Below, piece by piece: positions 1 to 7,981 of a stretch of 27,070 nucleotides of DNA. The translations under genes were made by a program, and so were the position numbers. The DNA is from Lentihominibacter butyricus (lineage in GTDB: Bacteria; Bacillota; Clostridia; Peptostreptococcales; Anaerovoracaceae), in assembly GCF_025567305.1 (NCBI RefSeq), contig NZ_JAOQJP010000020.1, positions 1 through 27,070 of the forward strand. Direction: 5' to 3'. Numbering within the stretch: the stretch's first letter is position 1; every line of letters starts with the position of its first letter. The notes beneath the pieces were generated by a model that saw only the letters and a list, made by a program, of their open reading frames with translations, did no database searches and had not been told where the DNA came from.

Positions 1-91
1 TTGTTGTCTTCGGCTTGTGGTTCGCTACACTTGGCGGTAAATACCCGTGACGGGACTTTCACCCGTAAGACTTATGCCATGCCTGGCACAC
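1..91 (-). mobile_element. Group II intron, 5' end (partial, runs off the window)
   Basis: Read on the minus strand, the sequence from 91 towards 1 begins GTGTGCCAGGCATGGC. It soon reaches GGGTGAAAGTCCC (about 64-52), which matches my recollection of the conserved 5' GUGYG end and the start of domain I of bacterial group II introns. The reading frame of the surface protein runs up to 92 and then degenerates, so 91 is the likely 5' splice site. The rest of the ribozyme and any reverse transcriptase would lie beyond the left edge. I recognise the family by eye only; no covariance search was run. Confidence 0.75.
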
Positions 92-1488
92 CCGTAAAGT
101 GCGATGTTCATATCATCGCCTGTTTCAGCGCTCTTGTCAGCTGCTTTCTTCACATCCGTATTTTTATCTGCAGTCAGCATCGGGATCTCTGCGGTTTCCT
201 TATACTCGCATTTCCTGCATGCTCTTTCCTTGATGCCTTTTGCCTGTACAGTCGCTTCTTTCGTCACTTTCCATTCACCTAAATCATGTCCTGTCGCAGA
301 GATCTTCACAGGATTGATGATTTCGTTCTGTCCTTCTCTGTCGCTTGACAGATATCCGCATTCTTCACATCTCCAGTACTCTTCATGCCCGTCTTCTGTA
401 CATGTTGCATCGTGTTTGTCCACACGCTTCATATTGTGACCATTTGCAGGGATCACCTCAGGGCTTTTGATCTCGTTCTCAGCATTCTTATCTGAGAAAA
501 ACTTCTGGCATTTGCTGCATGTCCAGTATGCTTTCATTCCTGTTTCAGTGCATGTCGCATCCTTCTGCGCAGTCGCTTCAAGGTCGTGTCCCGTAGCCGC
601 GAGCGTTTCTTTTTCTACTGTCGTTTCAGTTGCTCCTTCTGCATCTTTGTATACTTTATGGCATCTGTCACATGTGTAGTATTCGTTGTTGCCAGTTTCT
701 GTGCAGCTTGCCACACTGGCATCTGTCTTTTTCATGTCGTGACCAAGAGCAGTGAGCTTCATTGCATCTGCTGTTGTTTCCGTTGTTCCTGATGTGCCTT
801 CGAGCATTTTGCCGCACCTGCTGCATTTCCTGTATGCCTTATTTCCATCTTCTGTGCATGTCACATCCTTTGCAGCAACCGATTTATAGTTATGATCCAC
901 GAAGTTCACGGTTATCGTCGGACTTGATTCACCTGACTTAAAATCCCATCTCTTATTGACTCTTGCATAATACGCACCGCTACCCGTAGGAGTATAGTTG
1001 CTGTGATTTCCTACAATAGTATTGATTACATTTCCTTTTTTATACCAGGTATAATCGTAAGTACCGCTTGTGGCATTTACCAGTACCGCCTTTAATCCCA
1101 CTGTCGATCCCTTACATACAGTCACTGTGTTGCCATTACGCTCGCCCACATAAGTGATATCAACTGTTACACTAAACTTATACAGTGCTATCAATGAATT
1201 CATCTGATTTGCTGCTGTCTGCACCGCTGCAGGCACCGATGCTTCTCCAGTCGCTGCTTCCGGAATCTGCGCCTCATCTTCGGTTTCTGCCTCTCCTTCG
1301 TTCTGATCCGATGCCACAGCATCTGCCTCATTTTCGTTCTCATTTGCCGGTCCCTGTACTTCCGTCTGCTCAGCTGCTTCCGACCCGTCGATGTTTTCTG
1401 CGAAAGCCGTTCCCGGTATCGCTGTCATCGTGAGCATGACTGCAGCGCAGAGAACCGTAGAAAACACACGTTTCAACCTGTTACTCAT
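25..1488 (-). CDS. Secreted surface protein with C-x-x-C repeats, anchor region interrupted by a group II intron
   Basis: The frame gives 487 residues. Residues 1-30 are a Sec signal peptide (Lys/Arg start, hydrophobic core, likely cut after AFA). Residues 31-95 are a Glu/Ala-rich linker and about 105-195 look like an Ig-like or beta domain. From about 200 to 435 there are roughly five repeats of about 50 residues with the pattern TCTE-x-G ... C-x-x-C ... GH, common in Clostridia surface proteins; the paired Cys could bind metal or form disulfides. Near the end, SAETGDDMNIALYG (453-466) resembles a sortase-type TG motif plus the start of a membrane helix. At codon 466 the group II intron begins, so the last 21 residues are intron-derived and the helix and basic tail are missing. 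The ribosome site AAGGAG lies just upstream of the ATG. Function is unknown; a wall-attached adhesin or binding protein is an inference. Confidence 0.8.
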   Translation of the reverse strand: MSNRLKRVFSTVLCAAVMLTMTAIPGTAFAENIDGSEAAEQTEVQGPANENENEADAVASDQNEGEAETEDEAQIPEAATGEASVPAAVQTAANQMNSLIALYKFSVTVDITYVGERNGNTVTVCKGSTVGLKAVLVNATSGTYDYTWYKKGNVINTIVGNHSNYTPTGSGAYYARVNKRWDFKSGESSPTITVNFVDHNYKSVAAKDVTCTEDGNKAYRKCSRCGKMLEGTSGTTETTADAMKLTALGHDMKKTDASVASCTETGNNEYYTCDRCHKVYKDAEGATETTVEKETLAATGHDLEATAQKDATCTETGMKAYWTCSKCQKFFSDKNAENEIKSPEVIPANGHNMKRVDKHDATCTEDGHEEYWRCEECGYLSSDREGQNEIINPVKISATGHDLGEWKVTKEATVQAKGIKERACRKCEYKETAEIPMLTADKNTDVKKAADKSAETGDDMNIALYGCARHGISLTGESPVTGIYRQV

Positions 1489-1531
1489 TTCCTTCTCCTT
1501 CCTGGATCCAATCTATACATTTAATATTCTG

Positions 1532-1560
1532 ATTATACCATCAATAGTTTTGAAAATCAA
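1532..1560 (-). promoter_or_regulatory. Promoter of the surface protein gene
   Basis: On the minus strand TTGATT (1560-1555) and TATAAT (1537-1532) are separated by exactly 17 bp. The expected start of transcription is near 1525, about 35 bases before the ATG. The T-rich plus strand at 1569-1620 gives an A-rich tract just upstream of the -35 that could act as an UP element. Confidence 0.75.
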
Positions 1561-1731
1561 CACACCCCCCCTATTTTTATTCTATTTCTCCTTTATTTTC
1601 GTTTTATTACTTCTACTTTTTATCATCCTATGAGATACCGCTTTCTTATTTCATAAATACGCTCGCAGTCCATGCTCCGCCTGCAAAATCGCACATCTGC
1701 ACCCTTACATAAACATTGATATGGCATGCCC

Positions 1732-1756
1732 GCCGATAATACGATATAATATCGGC
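1732..1756 (+). promoter_or_regulatory. Probable promoter/operator of the patatin gene
   Basis: A perfect TATAAT at 1745-1750 sits between the 7-bp inverted arms GCCGATA (1732-1738) and TATCGGC (1750-1756). The matching -35 is poor (TGGCAT at 1722-1727, 17 bp spacing). The palindrome around the -10 could be a repressor site, but no regulator can be assigned. Confidence 0.45.
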
Positions 1757-1789
1757 ATACGACACTGACACGCAAAGGAGATTTTACTC

Positions 1790-2959
1790 ATGAAAAAGAC
1801 CGCTCTTGTACTCAGCGGCGGCGGAAGCCGCGGCGCCTATGAAATCGGCGTATGGAAGGCTCTGAAAAAACTCAGGATCAGAATCCACATGGCTTTCGGG
1901 ACTTCCGTTGGTGCGATAAACAGCGCCATGGTAGTGCAGAAGGATCTGAAGCTGGCCGAAGAACTGTGGAAACAGCTCGAGACCGATATGATATTCGATA
2001 TCCAGCCCGGTGACGGTCCTGTCGAAGAGGCTCTGGCATACGCAAAAGAGATCGTGCTCCACGGCGGTGCAGGTAATTCCGGACTGTCCGGGCTCCTTCA
2101 CAAATATATAGATGAACATAAGATACGCAGTTCCCGCACAGGATTCGGACTTGTGGCGACGGAATACCCTTCCCGCCGCGAATGCGTCATGTACAAGGAT
2201 GACATCCCCGAAGGACTGATGATCGACTATATCATGGCCAGCGCGTCGTGTTTCCCGGCGGTCCAGAAATACGTCATCGACGATAAAAAATACATCGACG
2301 GCGGATACCACGACAATCTCCCGGTCAGTATGGCTCTCGAAAAAAAGGCAGACCGCATCATCGCAGTCGATCTGCAGGCGCCCGGCACAGTCGACCACGA
2401 GGCCATCAGACATGCGGAAAACACCTGCGATGAATTCCACATGATAAGATGTCCTCTGGATCTCGGCAATTTCCTGATATTTGACAGGGACAACACCGCC
2501 AGGATCATGCGCCTCGGCTATCTCGACACGATGCGCCACTTTGGAAAATACGACGGGATACGATACACGTTCAGAAAAAAATCGTTCACCCCGCACCAGA
2601 TGCACGGAGCCGACAACGCCGCATATATCCTCGGCCTCGACCCGTGCGAGATCTACGACAGAGACATGTTCTGCGCATCCGTGCGAATGCATATCGCCGA
2701 TCTCCGTCTCTCATCCGCGAAACGTTCAAAGGCGATGCACTATCTGAGGACAGTCAAACTGGTCGGAGCCAAAAAAGCACTGTCCACACTCAAGGACGTC
2801 ACTGCGGACACCGACCTTCACGCACAGCTGATGCTTTACATAGCGGAAAATCTCAAAGAAAACGAAAACCGCAGTTTTTTCCTGAAGCCGGACATATTCA
2901 AGCTTCTCGAGAGTGAAATACAGGCGGCGAATTTCATCGTCAAGGAAAAGCTCCTCTGA
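1790..2959 (+). CDS. Patatin-like phospholipase / acylhydrolase
   Basis: This 389-residue protein has the full patatin catalytic set. The oxyanion-hole motif GGGSRG is at residues 10-15, the nucleophile elbow G-T-S-V-G has Ser39, and the dyad aspartate is Asp170 in DGG. No signal peptide is seen, so it is probably cytosolic or membrane-peripheral, hydrolysing lipid acyl esters; the actual substrate is not known. The C-terminal 110 residues are helical and family-variable. The ATG follows AAAGGAG at 1774-1780 with good spacing. It is a single-gene unit: its own promoter lies upstream and an intrinsic terminator overlaps its stop codon. It is divergent from the surface protein gene. Confidence 0.9.
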   Translation: MKKTALVLSGGGSRGAYEIGVWKALKKLRIRIHMAFGTSVGAINSAMVVQKDLKLAEELWKQLETDMIFDIQPGDGPVEEALAYAKEIVLHGGAGNSGLSGLLHKYIDEHKIRSSRTGFGLVATEYPSRRECVMYKDDIPEGLMIDYIMASASCFPAVQKYVIDDKKYIDGGYHDNLPVSMALEKKADRIIAVDLQAPGTVDHEAIRHAENTCDEFHMIRCPLDLGNFLIFDRDNTARIMRLGYLDTMRHFGKYDGIRYTFRKKSFTPHQMHGADNAAYILGLDPCEIYDRDMFCASVRMHIADLRLSSAKRSKAMHYLRTVKLVGAKKALSTLKDVTADTDLHAQLMLYIAENLKENENRSFFLKPDIFKLLESEIQAANFIVKEKLL

Positions 2960-2976
2960 TCTGCAGAGGGGCTTTT
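2947..2976 (+). terminator. Intrinsic terminator of the patatin gene
   Basis: The stem AAGCTCCTCTG / CAGAGGGGCTT with a four-base loop is followed by a T-run. The stop codon (2957-2959) lies inside the hairpin. Confidence 0.8.
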
Positions 2977-3111
2977 TGGTCTGCAAAGCGGCACCTGTTC
3001 TCTATGCCTAGACTCGCTTTTTGCAAAACGGCACTTTTCTTTAAGAAAGCCTTAGCATTTGTTAATAGATACTTAATACTTTACCTGATTTTTTGTTAAT
3101 ATTTTTTCTTT

Positions 3112-3117
3112 TATAAT
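3112..3117 (+). promoter_or_regulatory. Probable -10 box of the dlt-like operon
   Basis: TATAAT lies 30 bases before the dltA ATG in an AT-rich stretch. The best upstream hexamer, TTGTTA at 3093-3098, is only 13 bp away, so the -35 is unclear. The 168 bases between this operon and the patatin terminator hold no other gene. A short direct repeat, TGCAAARCGGCAC (at about 2982 and 3022), is present. Confidence 0.45.
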
Positions 3118-3146
3118 AGTCACTGTAACGAAAGAGGTGACTATTT

Positions 3147-4670
3147 ATGAAAAACATTCTCGAATATCTGGAGGCATCTGCCGCCGGATTTCCAGAAAAA
3201 ACAGGATTCACAGATCCTGATCGGAATGCGGCATTCGTGCAGGTCATGGATCGCTCCAGAAAAGCAGCGAGCTCCATGAAAGATATACCTGCAAACAGCC
3301 CTGTTGCCATCGTCATCGACCGAAGCGTCAGATGCATAGAAGCGATGTTCGCAGCTGTCTACGCAGGCTGTTTCTACACCGTGATCGACGTACATTCACC
3401 GGTATCGCGTATAAGCGATATATTCAGCACACTCAGGCCGGCCGCCGTGATGACCGACAGCAGCTGCCTGGCGCTGACCGGTGAGATCCTTGAAAAATGC
3501 AGCATGCAGGACATCGCCGTGATCACCTATGAAGATGCCGTCAGCTGCCCTGAAGACACAGATTTCCTCAGCAGCGTCAGGGCTTCGATGATAGATACCG
3601 ACCCGCTGTACGTGCTGTTCACGAGCGGATCATCGGGAAAACCCAAAGGCACCGTCGTCTCCCACCGCAGTGTGATCAGCTACACGGAATGGGTCTCGGC
3701 AGAATTCGGATTCGATGAAACTACGATATTCGGTTCGCAGGCGCCGCTGTACTTTTCCATGTCCGTAACAGACCTGTTCTCGACGATCAGATGCGGATGC
3801 ACATACAGCATCATACCCAAAAAGATGTTTTCTTTCCCTGTCGATCTGATCTCATACATGAATGAACGAAAAATAAACACGATCTACTGGGTGCCTTCCG
3901 CGCTGGCCATCGCTCCAAACTGGGATCTGTTCGGATACAGCAAGCCCGAACACCTCGAAAAAGTGCTCTTTGCAGGAGAAGTGATGCCTGTCAGAAACCT
4001 CAACTACTGGAGAAAACACCTGCCTGACTGCCTCTATGCTAACCTTTTCGGCCCTACCGAAACGACGGATATCTGCACGTTCTACATGATCGACCGCGAT
4101 TTCGAAGATGACGAGGCGCTCCCTATCGGCCGTGAATGCGACAACTGTGACGTTTTCCTGCTGACAGAAGATGGCAGGCTCGCTTCAGAGGGTGAAGAAG
4201 GCGAACTGATCGTGCGCGGCTCTTTCCTCGCCAGCGGATACTACAACGAACCGGAGAAAACGGCTGCAGCCTTTCCGCAGAACCCGCTCAACAGGAGCTA
4301 TCCCGAGCGAGTCTACCGCACCGGGGATCTGGCCAGGATGAACGATAAACGAGAATACATATACATATGCAGGAAGGATTTTCAGATCAAACGCATGGGT
4401 TTCAGGATCGAGCCCGGCGAGATCGAGACGGCGGCAAATGCGATAGCCGGCATCAAATCATCAGCAGTGATATACGATGACAAAAGCCAGCGCATACTGC
4501 TGATATACGAAGGCTCCCTGAAGGATACCGAGGCTGTCCGCGGACTGCTCAGCGAAAAAGTCCCTGCATACATGAGGCCCGACGAGGTCATCCGGGTCCG
4601 CTCGATGCCGTACAACGCGAACGGCAAGACCGACCGCGCAAAACTCAGATCACTGTATGCCGGGAACTGA
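3147..4670 (+). CDS. dltA: D-alanine--D-alanyl carrier protein ligase (DltA-type adenylating enzyme)
   Basis: This 507-residue AMP-forming ligase matches the usual DltA length. The A3 phosphate-binding motif is FTSGSSGKPKG (about residues 158-168, Thr159), the A8 region is YRTGDL (390-395) and the catalytic lysine is in NGK (Lys494). In the family it activates an amino acid, normally D-alanine, as the adenylate and loads it onto the DltC carrier thiol in the cytosol. The ATG follows AGAGGTGA. It is the first gene of a tight cluster with a carrier protein, an MBOAT protein and an SGNH protein, which supports the Dlt assignment. Substrate identity cannot be proven from sequence; a related ligase for another amino acid or acyl group is possible. 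Confidence 0.82.
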   Translation: MKNILEYLEASAAGFPEKTGFTDPDRNAAFVQVMDRSRKAASSMKDIPANSPVAIVIDRSVRCIEAMFAAVYAGCFYTVIDVHSPVSRISDIFSTLRPAAVMTDSSCLALTGEILEKCSMQDIAVITYEDAVSCPEDTDFLSSVRASMIDTDPLYVLFTSGSSGKPKGTVVSHRSVISYTEWVSAEFGFDETTIFGSQAPLYFSMSVTDLFSTIRCGCTYSIIPKKMFSFPVDLISYMNERKINTIYWVPSALAIAPNWDLFGYSKPEHLEKVLFAGEVMPVRNLNYWRKHLPDCLYANLFGPTETTDICTFYMIDRDFEDDEALPIGRECDNCDVFLLTEDGRLASEGEEGELIVRGSFLASGYYNEPEKTAAAFPQNPLNRSYPERVYRTGDLARMNDKREYIYICRKDFQIKRMGFRIEPGEIETAANAIAGIKSSAVIYDDKSQRILLIYEGSLKDTEAVRGLLSEKVPAYMRPDEVIRVRSMPYNANGKTDRAKLRSLYAGN

Positions 4671-4825
4671 TGCACACAGCTGCAGACGCCCGGCAGATCG
4701 GCATATCATGCACACGACGCGGGCACAGCACTGCCGAACCGTCACATCATGCGGACTCAGGCTCAGTCCAAGTCCCGGCGCCATACCAAACTGTAACGAA
4801 AACGAAAGGAACAAAGGTGAAGCCA

Positions 4826-5056
4826 ATGAATGAATTACTCGAAATACTCCATGAGATCAACCCTGCAACTGAATTCAAAGGCAGGACAGACCTCGTCGAC
4901 TCAGGCGACCTCGACTCGATGAGCCTCGTGATGCTCGTTTCCGAGCTCAATGACGAATTCGACATAACTATCCGCGTGACCGACATCACGCCGGAAAACT
5001 TCAATTCCACCGAAAACATCATGAAGCTGATACACAGACTTCAGTCAGAAGACTAG
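4826..5056 (+). CDS. dltC: D-alanyl carrier protein (DltC-type acyl carrier)
   Basis: This 76-residue acidic carrier has the phosphopantetheine site at Ser31 in DLDSM, at the position expected for DltC/ACP proteins. It holds the activated acyl group as a thioester for transfer to the MBOAT partner. The frame is open back to an ATG at 4670 that overlaps the dltA stop. The added 52 residues are not like any carrier protein, whereas the ATG at 4826 has AAGGTGA in place, so 4826 is chosen. The 155 bases between dltA and this start have no recognised feature. Confidence 0.85.
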   Translation: MNELLEILHEINPATEFKGRTDLVDSGDLDSMSLVMLVSELNDEFDITIRVTDITPENFNSTENIMKLIHRLQSED

Positions 5057-5091
5057 CCGCAGACGCAGCAGACGCAAAGGAGACCTGAGCC

Positions 5092-6681
5092 ATGAGCTAT
5101 ACGACGATAACATTCCTGATCTTTCTGCCGGCGGCGGGACTGCTCTACTACATCGTACCGAAGCGCATCCAGTGGACAGTGCTGCTTGCCGCATCGCTGG
5201 CGTTTTACATCCTGACATGCGGCAAAATGACCGTGTTCCTGCTGGCCGCCACTGCAGTCATCTATGCAGCGGGACTGGCTCTCGGACACCTGGACCGCAG
5301 CTTTGACAGCCGCAGAAAAGAACTCGACCGCGCAGCGAAAAAGGAACTGAAAAAGAAAACCGACTCAAAAAAGAGAGCCGTTGTCCTCGTATCGGTGATA
5401 CTCATGGTACTGATGATCTTCTGCACGAAGTACTTCAATTTCTTCGGAGATATCATAAACAGCATCACGAACGCGATCGCGCATTCAAGGCCTGTCCCGG
5501 CGCTGCAGATCCTGATGCCGCTCGGCATCTCGTACTACACCCTGATGGGAATAAGCTATATCGTCGACGTGTACAGGAAGACCGTGAAACCGGAGAAAAA
5601 TCCGCTGATGCTGATGCTCTTCCTCTGCTACTTCCCGCATATCGTCGAGGGCCCGTTCGACCGCTATGACTCACTCTGCAGTCAGCTGAGAGCGCCGCAT
5701 CACATAGACTATCAACGGATCAAAAACAGCGGGATACGTCTCGTCTGGGGATTTTTCAAGAAGCTCGTCATCGCTGACAGAGCCGGACTGATCGTCAGCA
5801 CCGTTTTCGCCGAGCCGGGTACATACAGCGGCTCAGTGCAGCTCCTTGCGGTGATCCTCTACACGCTGCAGATCTATGCGGAATTTTCCGGATGCATGGA
5901 TATCGTCTGCGGAGCATCGGGCATGTTCGGCATCGATATCGCAGAAAATTTCAGACGTCCGTTTTTCTCACGCTCCATAAGCGAGTTCTGGCGCAGGTGG
6001 CACATCACCCTCGGCGAATGGCTCAAGGACTACGTGTTCTACCCTGTCAGCCTCTCCGGCCATTTCAGGAAAATAAACACGTTCGTGAAAAAGCACGTTT
6101 CCTCCGGGCACCTGACAGCCCTGATACCGGGCGCATACGCACTTTTCTTCGTGTGGTTCTGCAACGGGCTGTGGCACGGGGCGAGCGTGAAATACATCGT
6201 GTACGGACTTTACTACTATGTGCTGATGATGCTGGGACAGGCTCTGAAGCCGCTCACCGGCAGGCTCATGCAAAGACTGCACGTTCCGGCAGGCTCACGT
6301 GCATGGCACGTCTTCGAGATGCTGCGCACATGCGTGATCGTATGCTTTGGAATGCTGATATTCCGCGCATCCAGCCTTAGTCAGGCTGCGTCGATGTTCT
6401 GCAGCATCTTCACGAACTTCGGTATCTCGCAGCTGGCAGACGGAACGCTGCTGTTCAAGGGCGTTACCCCTGCCGACTACATACTGCTCATGACAGCAGC
6501 CGCACTGCTCCTTTGCATATCGATAATACAGGAAAAAGGCATATCCGTGCGAGAGACGATCGGGAAACAGTGTCTTCCTGTACGCTGGACGCTGTACTTC
6601 ACCCTGATCTTCTCCGTGATCATCCTGGGAGCCTACGGCGGCAGCTTTGCAAACACTACATTCATTTATGGCGAATTCTGA
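5092..6681 (+). CDS. dltB: MBOAT O-acyltransferase (DltB-type)
   Basis: This polytopic membrane protein of 529 residues has about ten hydrophobic segments. Both MBOAT histidines are present: His304 in RRWHITL and His362 in GLWHGAS, matching the two conserved histidines of DltB. The family moves an acyl group from the cytosolic carrier protein across the membrane to an extracellular acceptor, here probably teichoic acid or another wall polymer. It is longer than typical DltB (about 400) because of a charged insert at about residues 65-100 and extra C-terminal membrane helices, which resembles AlgI/PatA-type MBOATs. The ribosome site AAAGGAG is just upstream and the distance to dltC is 35 bases, so this is the same operon. 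Confidence 0.85.
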   Translation: MSYTTITFLIFLPAAGLLYYIVPKRIQWTVLLAASLAFYILTCGKMTVFLLAATAVIYAAGLALGHLDRSFDSRRKELDRAAKKELKKKTDSKKRAVVLVSVILMVLMIFCTKYFNFFGDIINSITNAIAHSRPVPALQILMPLGISYYTLMGISYIVDVYRKTVKPEKNPLMLMLFLCYFPHIVEGPFDRYDSLCSQLRAPHHIDYQRIKNSGIRLVWGFFKKLVIADRAGLIVSTVFAEPGTYSGSVQLLAVILYTLQIYAEFSGCMDIVCGASGMFGIDIAENFRRPFFSRSISEFWRRWHITLGEWLKDYVFYPVSLSGHFRKINTFVKKHVSSGHLTALIPGAYALFFVWFCNGLWHGASVKYIVYGLYYYVLMMLGQALKPLTGRLMQRLHVPAGSRAWHVFEMLRTCVIVCFGMLIFRASSLSQAASMFCSIFTNFGISQLADGTLLFKGVTPADYILLMTAAALLLCISIIQEKGISVRETIGKQCLPVRWTLYFTLIFSVIILGAYGGSFANTTFIYGEF

Positions 6682-6723
6682 TCGTGCAGCGAGCCTGAAA
6701 GTAAAAAAGGAGATGTGGTTCCA

Positions 6724-7785
6724 ATGAACAAAATAAGCATAAAAGACATATCCAGGTCACTGATATTCATGCTGGTGTTCGCGCTGATATTCGTCTTTCT
6801 GGCAAGGGGCTTCGCAGTCGGTTCTTCATCCAGCGAGGACGGGATGGAATCCAGGATAACCACCGCGTACAGAGGCGAAGCCAGAAATTCGCTCGACGTC
6901 ATCTTCACCGGCAACAGCGATGTGTACCGGGGCGTGTCGCCCGTCGATCTCTACGATAAAACGGGGATAACCTCTGCAGTTTCGGGAAGGCCTAACAACA
7001 GCCCGGAGATGATCGTCAAGGATGTAGAGGATATACTCAAATATCAGAAGCCTAAGGTGATCGTGCTCGAAACGGACTGTCTGTTTTCAGGAAAGAATCC
7101 GTCTTTTACAAAGAAGCAGGCTGCCGCGCCGTCGCCGACGCTTTTTGCAAAGCTCAGAAGCGTCGTTCGGGAAGCTGACAGTGCGATCATCTCGGGGATA
7201 AATTTCTACTTCCCGCTCATCAAATATCATGATCGCTGGAAAAAACTGAAGCTGTCGAACTTCATCAGTCACCCGTCCAGATTTTACGCTTTTTCAAACA
7301 AAGGCATGGCATATTCTGGCAAGGTCAAACCGTATACCGGCGATCCGAACTACATGGAGAGCAGCAGCGGTGCAGTCAAGACCTTGTCCGCAGAAAACGC
7401 TGCCGCATTCAAAAAGATATATGAGACATGCAGACAGAAAAACATCCGGCTCGTCCTCATTACCGTGCCTTCTGCGAACACCTGGAACCTTTCCAAATCA
7501 AATGCCGTGCAGAAGCTGGCCGACGAATACGGACTGACATACTACGACTACAACCGCACCTGCCCTGCCGGCTTCGACTGGTCGCGGGACAGCAAGGACG
7601 GCGGCAATCATCTCAACTATTCAGGGGCGCTCAAGGTGACGTCAGACTTCGGAGAGAAGCTGCAGAACGACCTTGACATGCCGGCGAGCAAGCTCACGCC
7701 GGAGCTGCAGCAGAAATGGGAAAAAGATTTCGAGCACTTCCATACCAGGATCGCCAGGCCTGCTGCAAAGTCCACAGGCAAGTAG
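6724..7785 (+). CDS. Membrane-anchored SGNH-type protein, DltD-like
   Basis: The protein is 353 residues. Residues 10-32 form a single N-terminal membrane anchor and the rest is predicted outside. A block-I-like motif, GNSD (about residues 65-68), and a late D-x-x-x-H arrangement, DGGNH, fit an SGNH/GDSL hydrolase-type active site. In Dlt systems DltD takes the acyl group from the MBOAT channel and passes it to the teichoic acid. Position as last gene after ligase, carrier and MBOAT supports that role. The motif differs from the GSSE form I expect of DltD, so 'DltD-like' is safer. A GTG at 6715 is too near AAAAGGAG (6706-6712), so the ATG at 6724 is preferred. Confidence 0.72.
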   Translation: MNKISIKDISRSLIFMLVFALIFVFLARGFAVGSSSSEDGMESRITTAYRGEARNSLDVIFTGNSDVYRGVSPVDLYDKTGITSAVSGRPNNSPEMIVKDVEDILKYQKPKVIVLETDCLFSGKNPSFTKKQAAAPSPTLFAKLRSVVREADSAIISGINFYFPLIKYHDRWKKLKLSNFISHPSRFYAFSNKGMAYSGKVKPYTGDPNYMESSSGAVKTLSAENAAAFKKIYETCRQKNIRLVLITVPSANTWNLSKSNAVQKLADEYGLTYYDYNRTCPAGFDWSRDSKDGGNHLNYSGALKVTSDFGEKLQNDLDMPASKLTPELQQKWEKDFEHFHTRIARPAAKSTGK

Positions 7786-7801
7786 AGGGAAATTTCGGCA
7801 G

Positions 7802-7821
7802 ATTCCTGCAAGGAATTTTTT
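7802..7821 (+). terminator. Weak intrinsic terminator after the dlt-like operon
   Basis: A short 5-bp stem, ATTCC / GGAAT, is followed directly by a T-run. It is weak but is the only candidate between the SGNH gene and the next promoter. Confidence 0.4.
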
Positions 7822-7888
7822 CAAAAAAACACTATTATATATATATGCGAAACATATCGAAGCGACCTATCCATGTCAACGCACAGTA

Positions 7889-7917
7889 TTGCCTTTACAT
7901 GTCTTAAACAGTATAAT
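7889..7917 (+). promoter_or_regulatory. Promoter of the mrp gene
   Basis: TTGCCT (7889-7894) and TATAAT (7912-7917) are separated by 17 bp. The leader to the ATG at 7982 is about 58 bases. Confidence 0.65.
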
Positions 7918-7981
7918 ATAGTAAGAGACGTTAAAAATATTTATCAAACTACTCACAGTAAACAGAAAAGAGGTAACTGAA

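Noticed and set aside
1784..2692. Long minus-strand frame opposite the patatin gene (302 codons)
   Set aside because: It is a shadow of a gene with complete catalytic motifs on the plus strand; no ribosome site or known domain.
4670..4825. 52-residue extension of the carrier protein from an ATG overlapping the dltA stop
   Set aside because: The residues do not resemble any carrier domain, and the internal start has a ribosome site and family-typical length.
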